A stretch of DNA of 64,000 nt from Roseibium aggregatum (GCF_017309185.1 NZ_JAEKJZ010000002.1:62001-126000); one strand, 5' to 3'. Numbered from the stretch's first letter, positions 1 through 8,464 are shown. Translations and numbers: made by a program. The notes: generated by a model not told the origin, from the sequence alone.

Positions 1-126
1 GCACCGTGTTCCCTTTTAATCCCGGGCCAGTGACTGGAACCGGGAACCATCTCCTTTTAAGTGCAGAGTTCCAATGCGCGTGTCAATGGTCGATACCGGC
101 AGTCCAAACGTCGCTGATCTGGAAAC

Positions 127-687
127 TTAAAGCTGGCTCAAAGAAGGAGGGGCGACCCTCATCATCCTTTGCAGGGGGGACAGATCGAATTGACAGGTCT
201 TCCAGTTTCTCTTGCGTGGAATTGCCTTCATCACGTGCTTGAAATTTTGCGGCACCAGTTCGTCTTTCATGTAAGCGAGCGGGCGCAAGGGTATCATCCC
301 CTTGAACAGGACCGCGAATTGCATCCTGGTCATCACCTTGCCTTCGGAAAGAAAAGGACGGCCCGTTTCCGGATCGAAGCCGGATGTGTCCACAGTATCG
401 ATAAGTTGCGCATAAAGTCGCATGGCGTGGTCCGAACAGTTCGTTTCTTCCAGATAGTCGAGTTCCTCGACAAATTCCGGCGACTGGAACAGCCATTTGT
501 GCGTCTTGGTCGTTTGCCTCTCGTTGAACACTTTACGGCGGGCGGCACCTTCTTCGACCTTGCTCTCTTGAATATCCGCAAAGCTCGTTTCAACGGTCGG
601 TTTTGTCGGGCCAAAACCAATTGTCAGCCAGGCTCCGGCAACAAGCCCGACCAGACAGATCAGAAAATAGTCGAACGCAACCTTCAA
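127..687 (-). CDS. Hypothetical membrane-anchored protein
   Basis: Family not recognised. An upstream extension to 759 is open, but a GGAG motif about 8 nt before a TTG at 687 makes that the better start, giving 186 residues. The first 25 residues form one hydrophobic segment (FDYFLICLVGLVAGAWLTIG), so the protein is probably inner-membrane anchored with a periplasmic domain. The rest is charged, with a lone Cys in an ETNCSD segment and a short basic C-terminus. It is divergent from the oligopeptidase gene. The start choice is moderately secure; function is unknown. Confidence 0.6.
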   Translation of the reverse strand: MKVAFDYFLICLVGLVAGAWLTIGFGPTKPTVETSFADIQESKVEEGAARRKVFNERQTTKTHKWLFQSPEFVEELDYLEETNCSDHAMRLYAQLIDTVDTSGFDPETGRPFLSEGKVMTRMQFAVLFKGMIPLRPLAYMKDELVPQNFKHVMKAIPRKRNWKTCQFDLSPLQRMMRVAPPSLSQL

Positions 688-814
688 AACACAACACTCC
701 AAATTAGTGTCCTTCCGATAGCGTACAACTTTTAATAAACGGTGAGTGGCTCGCGACAAACCAGCGATTAGCTTCCCTCTTGCCTTCGAAAGGCAAAACG
801 CCTACCTCGATGCC

Positions 815-2899
815 ATGAAAAAAGACGCTCTCCCCCCCTGCGCCGACGCGCGCCCCGTCAAGCACGAAACCCACGGCATTTCCCGCCAGGACGACTATGG
901 TTGGCTGCGCGCCGACAACTGGCAGGAGGTCATGCGCGATCCCTCCACGCTCGACGCGGATATCCGGGCCTATCTGGAAGCGGAGAACGCTTACCAGGAA
1001 GCCCAGATGGCGCCGACAAAAGAGCTTCAGGACACGCTCTTTTCGGAAATGCGCGGCCGGATCAAGGAAGATGACAGCTCCGTCCCCTCGCCGGACGGCC
1101 CCTACGCCTACGGCATGAAATACGAAACCGGCGGCCAGCAGCCGATCGTCTTCCGCACGCCGCGTGACGGCGGCAAGGAAACCATTCTGCTTCATGGCGA
1201 CAAGGAAGCCGAGGGCAAGAGCTATTTCCGGATCGGCGGAGCCGGACATTCCCCGGACCACAAGCTGATCGCCTGGGCTTACGACGACAAGGGCTCGGAA
1301 TTCTTTTCGCTGCGCCTGCGCGACAGCGAAACTGGCAAGGATCTCGATTACAGCATCGAGGACACGGCCGGCGGCGGTGTCTTTTGCGCGGACAGCAAGT
1401 TCATCTTCTATATCCGCCTCGACGACAATCACCGGCCGTCGAAACTGTTCCGCCACGAAATCGGCACGGACCCGGCCAAGGACGTGCTGATTTATGAGGA
1501 AAAGGACTCCGGTTTCTTCATGGGGGTCGGCAAGACCCAGTCGGGCGAGACGATCCTGATCGACATCCACGATCACGAGACCTCCGAAGTCTGGATGATC
1601 CCCGCCGATAAACCGACCTCCGACCCGGTTTTGATCGCGCCTCGCGAGACCGGCATCGAGTACTCCATCGACGATCACGGTGACACGCTCTACATCCTGA
1701 CAAACGCGGACGACGCCGAAGACTTCAAGATCGTCACGGCACCGAAGAAGGCGCCCGGCCGGGACAACTGGACCGATCTGGTTGCCCACAAGCCGGGCTG
1801 CCTGATCCTGTCCCACTGCGTCTACAAGACATTCATGACCCGGCTGGAACGCGAAGACGGCCTGCCGCGCATCGTGATCCGCCGGCTGGTCGACAACGTC
1901 GAACATTCCATCGCCTTCGACGAGGAGGCCTATTCTCTCGGCATGGGCGGCGGATACGAATTCGCCACGGACACGATCCGCTTCACCTATTCCTCAATGA
2001 CCACGCCGTCGCAGACCTTCGACTACAATGTCGAGACCCGCGCACGGGTGCTGCGCAAGGAACAGGAAGTGCCGTCCGGCCACGACGCCTCGGACTATGT
2101 CACCCGCCGCCTGATGGCACCGGCGGCTGACGGGGAAACCGTTCCGGTCTCCCTGCTCTACCGAAAGGACACGAAGCTCGACGGCTCCGCACCGCTGCTG
2201 CTCTACGGCTACGGCTCTTACGGCATCACCATTCCGGCCAGCTTCAACACCAATTGCCTGTCCCTGGTGGACCGGGGATTTGTCTACGCGATTGCGCATA
2301 TCAGAGGCGGCAAGGACAAGGGCTTCCGCTGGTACAAGGACGGCCGGCGCGAGAACAAGAAGAACACCTTCACCGACTTCATCGCGGCCGCCGATCATCT
2401 GGTGGCGCAATCCTTCACGTCGCACGACCGGATCGTCGCCCAGGGCGGCTCCGCAGGCGGCATGCTGATGGGCGCGGTCGCCAATCTGGCGCCGGAAAAA
2501 TTCGGCGGCATCATCGCGGAAGTCCCCTTCGTCGACGTGCTTGCGACCATGCTGGACGACACCTTGCCGCTGACCCCGCCGGAATGGCCGGAATGGGGCA
2601 ATCCGATCGCCGACAAGGCGGCCTACGAATATATCGCCTCCTACTCGCCCTACGATAATGTCGAGGCGAAGGACTATCCGGCGATCCTCGCCGTCGCGGG
2701 CCTGACCGATCCGCGCGTGACCTATTGGGAACCCGCCAAATGGGTTGCCAGGCTGCGGGCGACGAAAACAGGCGATGCGCTGCTCATGCTGAAGACCAAC
2801 ATGGACGCCGGCCACGGCGGTGCTTCCGGCCGCTTCGACAGGCTGAAGGAAGTCGCCCTCAACCAGGCCTTCTCCCTGATGGTGGCCGGCAAGGCATGA
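815..2899 (+). CDS. ptrB: Oligopeptidase B (prolyl oligopeptidase family, S9A)
   Basis: Serine peptidase cleaving short peptides after Lys/Arg, normally cytoplasmic. The catalytic triad is visible: Ser546 in GGSAGG, Asp632 in GLTDPRVTYW, His667 in DAGHGG; these match the protease II signatures, including the YWEPAKWVARLR segment after the Asp. The N-terminal part (residues 1 to about 400) is the beta-propeller. At 694 residues it has the usual family length. A GTG at 746 would extend it by 23 residues but would run into the divergent gene; the ATG at 815 begins the conserved part and is preferred. Confidence 0.93.
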   Translation: MKKDALPPCADARPVKHETHGISRQDDYGWLRADNWQEVMRDPSTLDADIRAYLEAENAYQEAQMAPTKELQDTLFSEMRGRIKEDDSSVPSPDGPYAYGMKYETGGQQPIVFRTPRDGGKETILLHGDKEAEGKSYFRIGGAGHSPDHKLIAWAYDDKGSEFFSLRLRDSETGKDLDYSIEDTAGGGVFCADSKFIFYIRLDDNHRPSKLFRHEIGTDPAKDVLIYEEKDSGFFMGVGKTQSGETILIDIHDHETSEVWMIPADKPTSDPVLIAPRETGIEYSIDDHGDTLYILTNADDAEDFKIVTAPKKAPGRDNWTDLVAHKPGCLILSHCVYKTFMTRLEREDGLPRIVIRRLVDNVEHSIAFDEEAYSLGMGGGYEFATDTIRFTYSSMTTPSQTFDYNVETRARVLRKEQEVPSGHDASDYVTRRLMAPAADGETVPVSLLYRKDTKLDGSAPLLLYGYGSYGITIPASFNTNCLSLVDRGFVYAIAHIRGGKDKGFRWYKDGRRENKKNTFTDFIAAADHLVAQSFTSHDRIVAQGGSAGGMLMGAVANLAPEKFGGIIAEVPFVDVLATMLDDTLPLTPPEWPEWGNPIADKAAYEYIASYSPYDNVEAKDYPAILAVAGLTDPRVTYWEPAKWVARLRATKTGDALLMLKTNMDAGHGGASGRFDRLKEVALNQAFSLMVAGKA

Positions 2900-3096
2900 C
2901 AATCCATTCGAACTGTTGACGGAATCGGCCCGGGAGCGGGAGATCTTCCTCCTCCCCTCCCGCAACGGCCGCGACCGATTGGCACCAGTCCGAAAGTCCT
3001 TCGCTCGTGACTTGATTTTGGCGAAGTCATCGGATCAAGTGTCCTTGGAAACCTGCCCGCCGGGACTCACCCGGGACCTTCTTACCGGAGCTTGCC
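2900..3096. other. Intergenic gap between ptrB and the lipoprotein gene
   Basis: No coding region or clear terminator was seen. A GGAG ribosome-binding motif near 3083 serves the lipoprotein start at 3097. Confidence 0.4.
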
Positions 3097-3480
3097 ATGC
3101 GCCGCCGCCTCTTCGATCCGGTTTTCTCCGGAAAAAGACTGAAATCCGGTCTGCGGCTTTTTGCGGGAGCCGCGGCAATATTCAGTCTGGCTGCCTGTCA
3201 GCAGACACCGACGGTTGAGGATCTGCTGTTCGCGCCGACCGTCAGTGCGACCCGGGCTTCCATTCCCTCCACCTACAACACGCCCTATGACTGCCGCTCC
3301 TTTACCGGATCCGGCTGGAAAGGCATTGCCAGCGGAAGAGTGGACAGGTTCTCCGGGAACTTCCTTTTTTCCAACGCCGGATGCTTCAAGACCAAGGCTG
3401 AATGTCAGGCCTATCTGAACATCATGAGCGGCTACATTATCCAAACCCGCTATTTGCGCTGCGCACCCTATTCCGCCTAG
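3097..3480 (+). CDS. Small outer-membrane-type lipoprotein, function unknown
   Basis: A 127-residue protein with a basic N-terminus, a hydrophobic stretch (residues 19-33) and a lipobox ending LAAC, so Cys34 should be lipidated after signal peptidase II cleavage. The mature part has three further Cys (in YDCRSF, NAGCFK, LRCAPY) plus one in AECQAY, which could form disulfides in the periplasm. A GGAG ribosome-binding motif lies about 10 nt before the ATG. I do not recognise the family; it resembles small Cys-containing lipoproteins of rhizobial genomes. It is convergent with the LysR gene and ends 6 nt before it. Confidence 0.75.
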   Translation: MRRRLFDPVFSGKRLKSGLRLFAGAAAIFSLAACQQTPTVEDLLFAPTVSATRASIPSTYNTPYDCRSFTGSGWKGIASGRVDRFSGNFLFSNAGCFKTKAECQAYLNIMSGYIIQTRYLRCAPYSA

Positions 3481-3486
3481 AGGTCT

Positions 3487-4401
3487 TCAGATCTCATCGC
3501 CCGGGAGCCCGCCCTGGAAAACCGGACGCGCTTCAAGATACCGTTCCATGAAATCGCGAAGACACTTCGCCCGGGCGCTCAATAGCCGACCTGTCGGCCA
3601 AACCGCGAAAACATCCCGTTTCTGCCCCTGCCAGCGCGGTAAGACGCGCTGAAGCGTCCCGTTAGCGAGCCCCTTGACGCATTCCGTCACCGGCAACAGG
3701 GCGATTCCGTGACCATCGGCGGCAAACTGACTTGCGAGGCCTATGTCGTCGACGGCGATCGAGGCGTTGAGATGAAGCGTTTCCTGTGCCTCCGTCTCCC
3801 GCTCGGCAAGCTGCCAATGCGGCAGGGCCGAAACCCAGATCAGTTTGTGCGCCCTCAGATCCTGAGGCGATTCAAGCGTCTCCGCTGATGCCAGATACTC
3901 CGGAGACGCGACCAGCACCGTGGAGACGCTGCCGAGACGTTTTTGATACAGACGCAGATCCGTTTGCGGCCCGATACGCAGGGCCAGGTCGATCTGGTTT
4001 TCCATGAGGTCCTTTGGCTCGTTGCTGAGGGTCAGTGTCAGATGGATGTCGGGATAGGCCTTCAGGAACGCGGACCACATCGGTTCTAGAACGCCGACCG
4101 AGATATTGGTCGGCGCCGCGACCTTTAATCGCCCCCGCGTAGCGTGGAGATCCGCCATCAGTCCTTGAAGCTCGGTCTCCGCCTGCCGGACGAGATCCGC
4201 GAAGGTCTCGTAATACGCTTCCCCTTCAGAAGTGAGCCTGAACTTCCGGGCGGAGCGGTGAATGAGTTGTGCCCCGATTTCCTCCTCCAGCTTGCGCAAG
4301 CGGCGGGTGACCGTGGCGGCCGGCAATTTCAGATATTTGGCCGCCGCGGACAGACCTCGGTTTTGCGCGATGTGAACAAAGAGCGAAATATCGTCAAGCA
4401 T
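3487..4401 (-). CDS. LysR-family transcriptional regulator
   Basis: 304 residues with the LysR layout: an N-terminal winged helix-turn-helix (residues 1-60, containing LSAAAKYLKLPAATVTRRLRKLEEEIG) followed by an effector-binding domain of two periplasmic-binding-like lobes (from about residue 90). It is divergent from the ABM/DUF2798/RidA operon, the usual arrangement for a LysR protein and its target. Three inverted repeats fill the 100-nt gap between them. The ligand is unknown; the subtype resembles LysR proteins controlling quinone or electrophile-stress genes. Confidence 0.92.
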   Translation of the reverse strand: MLDDISLFVHIAQNRGLSAAAKYLKLPAATVTRRLRKLEEEIGAQLIHRSARKFRLTSEGEAYYETFADLVRQAETELQGLMADLHATRGRLKVAAPTNISVGVLEPMWSAFLKAYPDIHLTLTLSNEPKDLMENQIDLALRIGPQTDLRLYQKRLGSVSTVLVASPEYLASAETLESPQDLRAHKLIWVSALPHWQLAERETEAQETLHLNASIAVDDIGLASQFAADGHGIALLPVTECVKGLANGTLQRVLPRWQGQKRDVFAVWPTGRLLSARAKCLRDFMERYLEARPVFQGGLPGDEI

Positions 4402-4402
4402 G

Positions 4403-4455
4403 ATTCCAATTTCGGAATTTTAATATCCATTCCTGGATATCGATTTTCAAAATCG
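4403..4455. promoter_or_regulatory. Cluster of three inverted repeats in the LysR/ABM divergent promoter
   Basis: Three perfect inverted repeats in about 50 nt: ATTCC-N6-GGAAT (4403-4418), ATATCCA-TTCC-TGGATAT (4423-4440) and CGATTTT-C-AAAATCG (4441-4455). The first abuts the LysR start. Their position between divergent genes suggests regulator binding sites; which one is bound is inference. Confidence 0.5.
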
Positions 4456-4501
4456 GAATCAATATCTCTTCCATGTCGAAACAACAGCCACGGAGGCAGC
4501 C

Positions 4502-4831
4502 TTGCCAAACTATTTTATCAGCGCTGGAATCGAGCTACAGCAGGGAGCGGACCTGAAACAGGCGGAGAACGGGTTGCGCCTTCTCGCCGAACAGACCCGA
4601 ACCGAACCGGGATGCATCCTGTTCGAGATCCGGCAGAACCTGAAAGAGCCACAGAAATTCATGTTGTGGGAGTGCTGGACCGGACCGCAGGCTCTGGCGG
4701 ACCATTTCGAAATGCCGCACACCAAATCCTACCTCGCACAGAACCTGACTCAGGTCCGCTACATCGAGGAACTCGGAGAAATCGGCGAAACCCGAACCAT
4801 TCACCCAAGGGAGATACGAAGCCACTCATGA
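4502..4831 (+). CDS. Antibiotic biosynthesis monooxygenase (ABM) domain protein
   Basis: A 109-residue single-domain protein with the dimeric alpha/beta-barrel ABM pattern: YFISAGIEL, a central RTEPGCILFEIRQN, KFMLWECWTGPQALADHFEMPHTKSYL. Such proteins are small cofactor-free monooxygenases or electrophile-handling enzymes such as YgiN. The start is TTG at 4502, supported by a strong GGAGG 6 nt upstream. It is first in a three-gene operon: its stop overlaps the DUF2798 start (ATGA) and ridA follows. Its substrate cannot be told from sequence. Confidence 0.8.
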   Translation: MPNYFISAGIELQQGADLKQAENGLRLLAEQTRTEPGCILFEIRQNLKEPQKFMLWECWTGPQALADHFEMPHTKSYLAQNLTQVRYIEELGEIGETRTIHPREIRSHS

Positions 4832-5046
4832 GACAGAGATTGATCGCAGCCTTTTTGATGTCCTCCGGCCTGTCATTCCTGATGTCCTGTTGGGTGACGT
4901 ATATCAATCTCGGCTGGTCGGACCTCTTTTTGAACCAATGGATGGGCGCTTTCCGCCTCGCGTGGCCGGTCGCTCTGGTCAGCGCCTTTTTCCTCGGCCC
5001 GCCCGTTCAAAGGGCGTCCGCCTACCTCTCCAGCCGCCTTCCCTGA
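4828..5046 (+). CDS. DUF2798 small membrane protein
   Basis: A 72-residue protein starting at ATG 4828, overlapping the upstream stop by the ATGA tetranucleotide. Two hydrophobic helices are visible (LIAAFLMSSGLSFLMSCWVTY and FRLAWPVALVSAFFLGPPVQ) separated by a short loop, the DUF2798 pattern. It is easily missed because a longer open frame reaches upstream through the LysR/ABM region; the overlap and the family boundary favour this short form. Function is unknown; translational coupling to the ABM protein suggests the two act together at the membrane. Confidence 0.75.
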   Translation: MRQRLIAAFLMSSGLSFLMSCWVTYINLGWSDLFLNQWMGAFRLAWPVALVSAFFLGPPVQRASAYLSSRLP

Positions 5047-5065
5047 TTTGAGCCAAGGAACCGCC

Positions 5066-5491
5066 ATGACGCTCACACGCCGGAACTTCGAAGAACTCGG
5101 ATTGCCCGCCGGGCCCTATACCCATGCCGTAACCCACGGGTCCACCCTTTACACCTCAGGCTTGACCGCATTTGGTACACGGGCGCAGACCGGAACGGCC
5201 GGCGAGCAGACCGGTTCCGTTCTTGATCAGTTTGAATTCATTGCGGAAAAGCACTCAGCATCCCTTCAGGATCTCGTCAAAGTCACGATTTTCGCAACCG
5301 ACCCGGTGGATATTCCAGCCATTCGTGAAACCTTGGAAGCCCGCTATGAGGACAATGTCCCGGCAAGCTCGCTGGTGTTGATTTCCGAACTGTTCGATCC
5401 CGACCTTCGCGTGGAAATGGAGGCGATCTTTGCCCTAAGGAGCAAACAGGCAGAAATACAACACCGCGTTGAAAATGAGACGGCTTCGTGA
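5066..5491 (+). CDS. RidA/YjgF/YER057c family protein
   Basis: A 141-residue member of the RidA family, whose archetype hydrolyses reactive enamine/imine intermediates from PLP enzymes. The start is ATG 5066 with AAGGA 6 nt upstream; an in-frame TTG at 5048 is less likely. The family core is visible in LPAGPYTHAVTHGSTLYTSGLTAF and the C-terminal ASSLVLISELFDPDLRVEMEAI. The canonical catalytic Arg (usually in a Cys-x-R-x-x-V segment) is not present in that form, so this is more likely a Rid1-7 paralogue than true RidA. Third gene of the ABM operon. Confidence 0.8.
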   Translation: MTLTRRNFEELGLPAGPYTHAVTHGSTLYTSGLTAFGTRAQTGTAGEQTGSVLDQFEFIAEKHSASLQDLVKVTIFATDPVDIPAIRETLEARYEDNVPASSLVLISELFDPDLRVEMEAIFALRSKQAEIQHRVENETAS

Positions 5492-5607
5492 AACTACGGC
5501 TTTTCAAGACGCCACAACTGCCCTACATCCGCAAATAGGCACAGCGTTGCTAGTGAGTCTCAGGTCTGTGCGCAGACAATGCGAATAAGATATAATCAAT
5601 AGCACTG

Positions 5608-5637
5608 AACCACCTGTTTCGGCAGGTGGTTTTCTTT
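5608..5637 (+). terminator. Rho-independent terminator after the RidA-family gene
   Basis: Perfect 9-bp stem AACCACCTG/CAGGTGGTT (5608-5616 with 5623-5631), hexaloop TTTCGG, then a T-rich run. It ends the ABM-DUF2798-RidA operon. Confidence 0.85.
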
Positions 5638-5672
5638 TCCAAGGAACCGGTTTCGCTCCAGGAAAAGACAGT

Positions 5673-6164
5673 TCAAAGCACTTTTCGGAAGAACACCGTT
5701 TCTTCTATCGGGGTCACGTAATAGGCTTCCGTTTCCTCAAATCCGGCGGCCTGGTAGAGCCTGATGGCGCCACGCATGCTTGGCAGCGTATCCAGCACCA
5801 TGTCCCGGTAGCCCGCGTTTCTGGCGGCGGCGACGACCCTTTCGACCAAAGCCGCCCCGATGCCGAGGCCACGCCCGTCCGGCAAGACGTAAAGCCGTTT
5901 CATCTCGCACGAGCCTTCCGTCCCGAACGGACGCAGGCCCACGCATCCCAAGACCTGCCCGTCCCCGCTTTTCGCCAGAAAGAGGGATCCCCTAGGCGGG
6001 GCGTATTTTCCCGGCATCGAGGCCAGTTCTTCCTCAAATCCCTGGTAGGAAAGATCGATACCCAGCCAGTCGACGTATGCTCGGAACAGAACCTTGACGG
6101 CCTCCAGGTCGTCCCGGTTTTCGACCGGGAAAATGGCAAAGGGGTCTGTCTGGTCTATCGGCAT
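5673..6164 (-). CDS. GNAT-family N-acetyltransferase
   Basis: 163 residues with the Gcn5-related fold: the acetyl-CoA pyrophosphate loop is GRGLGIG (after LYVLPD), followed by the helix ALVERVVAAARNAGY and the C-terminal YQAAGFEETEAYY motif. The closest pattern is the CysN/ElaA-like group of small stand-alone acetyltransferases; substrate unknown. It is convergent with the RidA operon and lies 25 nt upstream of the dihaem cytochrome gene's stop. Confidence 0.85.
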   Translation of the reverse strand: MPIDQTDPFAIFPVENRDDLEAVKVLFRAYVDWLGIDLSYQGFEEELASMPGKYAPPRGSLFLAKSGDGQVLGCVGLRPFGTEGSCEMKRLYVLPDGRGLGIGAALVERVVAAARNAGYRDMVLDTLPSMRGAIRLYQAAGFEETEAYYVTPIEETVFFRKVL

Positions 6165-6189
6165 TCAGTCTCTATGCGTGTCGGACGGA

Positions 6190-7122
6190 TCAATTCGGTT
6201 GCACGGCGACCGGCGGAATGGCCTTCAGATAGGCCGCGATCGCTTCGCGGTCGCTTGCCGGGAGTTTCGCCATGTTCTCCTGGACGTGAACCATTTCCCC
6301 GCCGACGGAATCGTATTCCGGCGTAAAGCCGCTTTCCAGATAATAGGCAATATCCGCAGCGTTCCAACCGCCAAAACCGCCGTCTGTGGGCGTGATGTCG
6401 GGAATGGACCCCTCACCGGTTTGCGCCGGCGCGCCCCCGAGCCACCTTGTCAGCTCCAGGCCACCGGCGAAATCGCGCGGCGTATGGCATTCGCCACAAT
6501 GCCCGGGCCCTTCGACCAGATACCGTCCGCGCTCCCACAGCACGGTGTCCAGACCGTCTTGCGTCACGGGCTCGGAAATCACCGGTCCCGGTTTCAGATA
6601 AAGGCGTTTCCAGAGGCCGATGCCACGCCGGAGATTGAACGGAAACCCGAGATCATGATCCGCGGCCTTTCCGTCGACCGACGGCAGGGTTTTCAGGAAG
6701 GCGAAAAGGTCGCCGAGGTCGTCCGCGCTCATCCGAATGTAGGACGTATAGGGGAATGCCGGATAGTAGTTGCGCCCGTCCGGAGACGTGCCGTGTGTCA
6801 TGGCATTCGCGAAATCCTCAAGCGACCAGCTGCCGATGCCGTCCGCCGTGTTTGAGGAAATGTTCGGCGCTACGAAGATGCCGAACGGCGTTTCCAGCCG
6901 GAGACCGCCGCCGAGTTTCAGGAGATCCTCCCCCTTGGCCCCGGATGCGGCGTGGCAGGAAGCACAGCCCCCTGCCCAGAAGACCAGCTCCCCATTGGCG
7001 GCATCGCCTTGCCTGAGCGCGGACGCGTCCTCCGCGCTCATCCTTGTGGGGGCGGAGAGAGCCCATGCCGCACCCGCCGCGGTCGCGCCAAGCAAAGCCA
7101 GGACCAGAATCGCCTTTTTCAT
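6190..7122 (-). CDS. Dihaem c-type cytochrome
   Basis: 310 residues with an N-terminal signal/anchor (MKKAILVLALLGATAAGAAWA) and two CxxCH haem-attachment sites: CASCH at Cys53-Cys56-His57 and CGECH near residue 200, each followed by its own cytochrome domain; distal Met ligands are likely. Similar to the cytochrome subunits of membrane alcohol/aldehyde or gluconate dehydrogenases. The ATG at 7122 is preferred over 7137 because GAGAGG sits 6 nt before it. It follows the cytochrome c' gene by 46 nt, so both probably form a periplasmic electron-transfer pair. Confidence 0.9.
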   Translation of the reverse strand: MKKAILVLALLGATAAGAAWALSAPTRMSAEDASALRQGDAANGELVFWAGGCASCHAASGAKGEDLLKLGGGLRLETPFGIFVAPNISSNTADGIGSWSLEDFANAMTHGTSPDGRNYYPAFPYTSYIRMSADDLGDLFAFLKTLPSVDGKAADHDLGFPFNLRRGIGLWKRLYLKPGPVISEPVTQDGLDTVLWERGRYLVEGPGHCGECHTPRDFAGGLELTRWLGGAPAQTGEGSIPDITPTDGGFGGWNAADIAYYLESGFTPEYDSVGGEMVHVQENMAKLPASDREAIAAYLKAIPPVAVQPN

Positions 7123-7168
7123 CGGGCCTCTCACCATGTCGTTTCACACCGTGGCGGTTACGCCGACG

Positions 7169-7630
7169 TCAGTTCTTCTTGCGGTAGGTTTCGTGGCAGG
7201 ATTTGCAGGTTCCCATGACCGGGCCGAAGGCTGCCTTGAAGCTGTCGAGATCCGCGGGGCCATCCTTGCCGGATGCCGCGGCCGCTTGCTCGGTCGCCGC
7301 CGAGAATTTGGCAAGTTCCGCCGCGAACCCGTCCGCGTCGTCCCAGATGGTGGCAGCGGCACCGGTATCGCCTTCGCCTGTCCCTTCCGGGAAGAATGCG
7401 CCGAACGACAGCGAGGCAGCCCGCATCGTTGCTATCGCCGCCTTTCCGGCCGCCGGAGAATAATCGACCCCGCCTTTCATCATGCCACCACCGAGGCCAG
7501 CCGCCGCACCGACGGAGCTCATGATGGCCTTACGCACAGCGACCGGATCATCGGCGGCCTGAGCCATGCCGGCCGTGAAACAAAGTCCCGCGAGCACGCC
7601 GAATGCCCCGAGTTTACGGTTAATGCGCAT
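7169..7630 (-). CDS. cycP: Cytochrome c' (periplasmic)
   Basis: 153 residues: signal peptide ending at AQA, a four-helix-bundle domain, and the C-terminal haem site CKSCH (Cys142, Cys145, His146) eight residues before the end, the cytochrome c' hallmark. Cytochromes c' bind NO or CO at five-coordinate haem and are linked to NO tolerance. The start at 7630 has a strong GGGAGAG upstream; a longer open frame reaching 7852 is not supported. First gene of an operon with the dihaem cytochrome. Confidence 0.92.
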   Translation of the reverse strand: MRINRKLGAFGVLAGLCFTAGMAQAADDPVAVRKAIMSSVGAAAGLGGGMMKGGVDYSPAAGKAAIATMRAASLSFGAFFPEGTGEGDTGAAATIWDDADGFAAELAKFSAATEQAAAASGKDGPADLDSFKAAFGPVMGTCKSCHETYRKKN

Positions 7631-7805
7631 ATCACTCTCCCTCTCGATCAACGCATCCGAAGATGCCAAACGCACAAGGTGGAGTACAGCGCATGAAAAC
7701 CATGACAATAAAATCACGGTCCCGTGATCCGTTGTGGAAATTTGTAACGAACTGTAGCGCAGACCGGATTTGCGGGGTTGGTGCCGGCTAACCGCCTGCC
7801 GCAAA

Positions 7806-7836
7806 ACGAAAAACCCCGGCCCTTGCGGACCGGGGT
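7806..7836 (-). terminator. Rho-independent terminator of sodB
   Basis: On the minus strand, stem ACCCCGG (7813-7819) pairs with CCGGGGT (7830-7836) and is followed by a run of five T. It lies 26 nt beyond the sodB stop. Confidence 0.85.
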
Positions 7837-7861
7837 CTTCCAATGCCTTCAACCGGCAGCG

Positions 7862-8464
7862 TTACTTGGTCGCAGCTTCGTAGAGTTCCAGGACGTAGTC
7901 CCAGTTGATCATGCTGTCGACAAAGGCTTCCAGGTACTTCGGACGCGCGTTGCGGTAGTCGATGTAATAGGAGTGTTCCCAGACGTCGCAGCCGAGGATC
8001 GGCGTCGCACCGTGCACGAGCGGGTTCTCGCCGTTCGGGGTTTTCATGATTTCAAGCTTGCCGTCCTTGACCGCGATCCAGGCCCAGCCGGATCCGAACT
8101 GGCCGACGCCGGCCGCGATGAAGTCGGCGCGGAACTTGTCGAAACCGCCGAGATCGCTGTCGATCGCGGACGCAAGCGCGCCAGGCAGGGAGGTGCCGCC
8201 ACCGTCCTTCTTCATCCATTTCCAGAAATGGATGTGGTTGTAGTGCTGGCCGGCATTGTTGAACAGACCCGCGTTGGTGCCATAGCTGCCTTTGACGATC
8301 TCTTCCAGGGACTTGCCTTCCAGACCGCTGCCGGCAAGCAGTTCGTTGCCTTTGGTGACATAGGCCTGGTGATGCTTGTCATGGTGAAACTCGAGGGTTT
8401 CAGCAGACATGTAAGGGGCAAGCGCATCGTAGGCGTAGGGAAGATCGGGCAATTCGAAAGACAT
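7862..8464 (-). CDS. sodB: Superoxide dismutase, Fe type
   Basis: 200 residues, standard length for Fe/Mn-SOD. Metal ligands are His27 (in EFHHDKHH), His77 (in NHIHFW) and the Asp/His of DVWEHSYY. The Gln73 just before the second ligand (NAGQHYNH) is the position used by Fe-SODs, and the C-terminal IDYRNARPKYLEAF is also Fe-type, so iron (or cambialistic) use is inferred. There is no signal peptide, so it is cytoplasmic. The start at 8464 has a strong GAGGAG. It is monocistronic, with its own terminator. Confidence 0.95.
   Translation of the reverse strand: MSFELPDLPYAYDALAPYMSAETLEFHHDKHHQAYVTKGNELLAGSGLEGKSLEEIVKGSYGTNAGLFNNAGQHYNHIHFWKWMKKDGGGTSLPGALASAIDSDLGGFDKFRADFIAAGVGQFGSGWAWIAVKDGKLEIMKTPNGENPLVHGATPILGCDVWEHSYYIDYRNARPKYLEAFVDSMINWDYVLELYEAATK

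Noticed and set aside
1..126. Short plus-strand open frame beginning at position 6
   Set aside because: No ribosome-binding site or recognisable protein; it runs antisense into the gene at 127-687.
746..814. N-terminal extension of oligopeptidase B from GTG 746
   Set aside because: It adds 23 residues not typical of the family and crowds the divergent gene; ATG 815 is in the right place.
4144..4827. 300-codon open frame ending in the DUF2798 protein
   Set aside because: The upstream part is antisense to LysR and overlaps the ABM gene; only the last 72 residues match a family.
5591..5596. Perfect TATAAT before the RidA-family terminator, suggesting a small RNA
   Set aside because: No -35 at a suitable distance, and the terminator begins about 12 nt later, leaving no room for a transcript.
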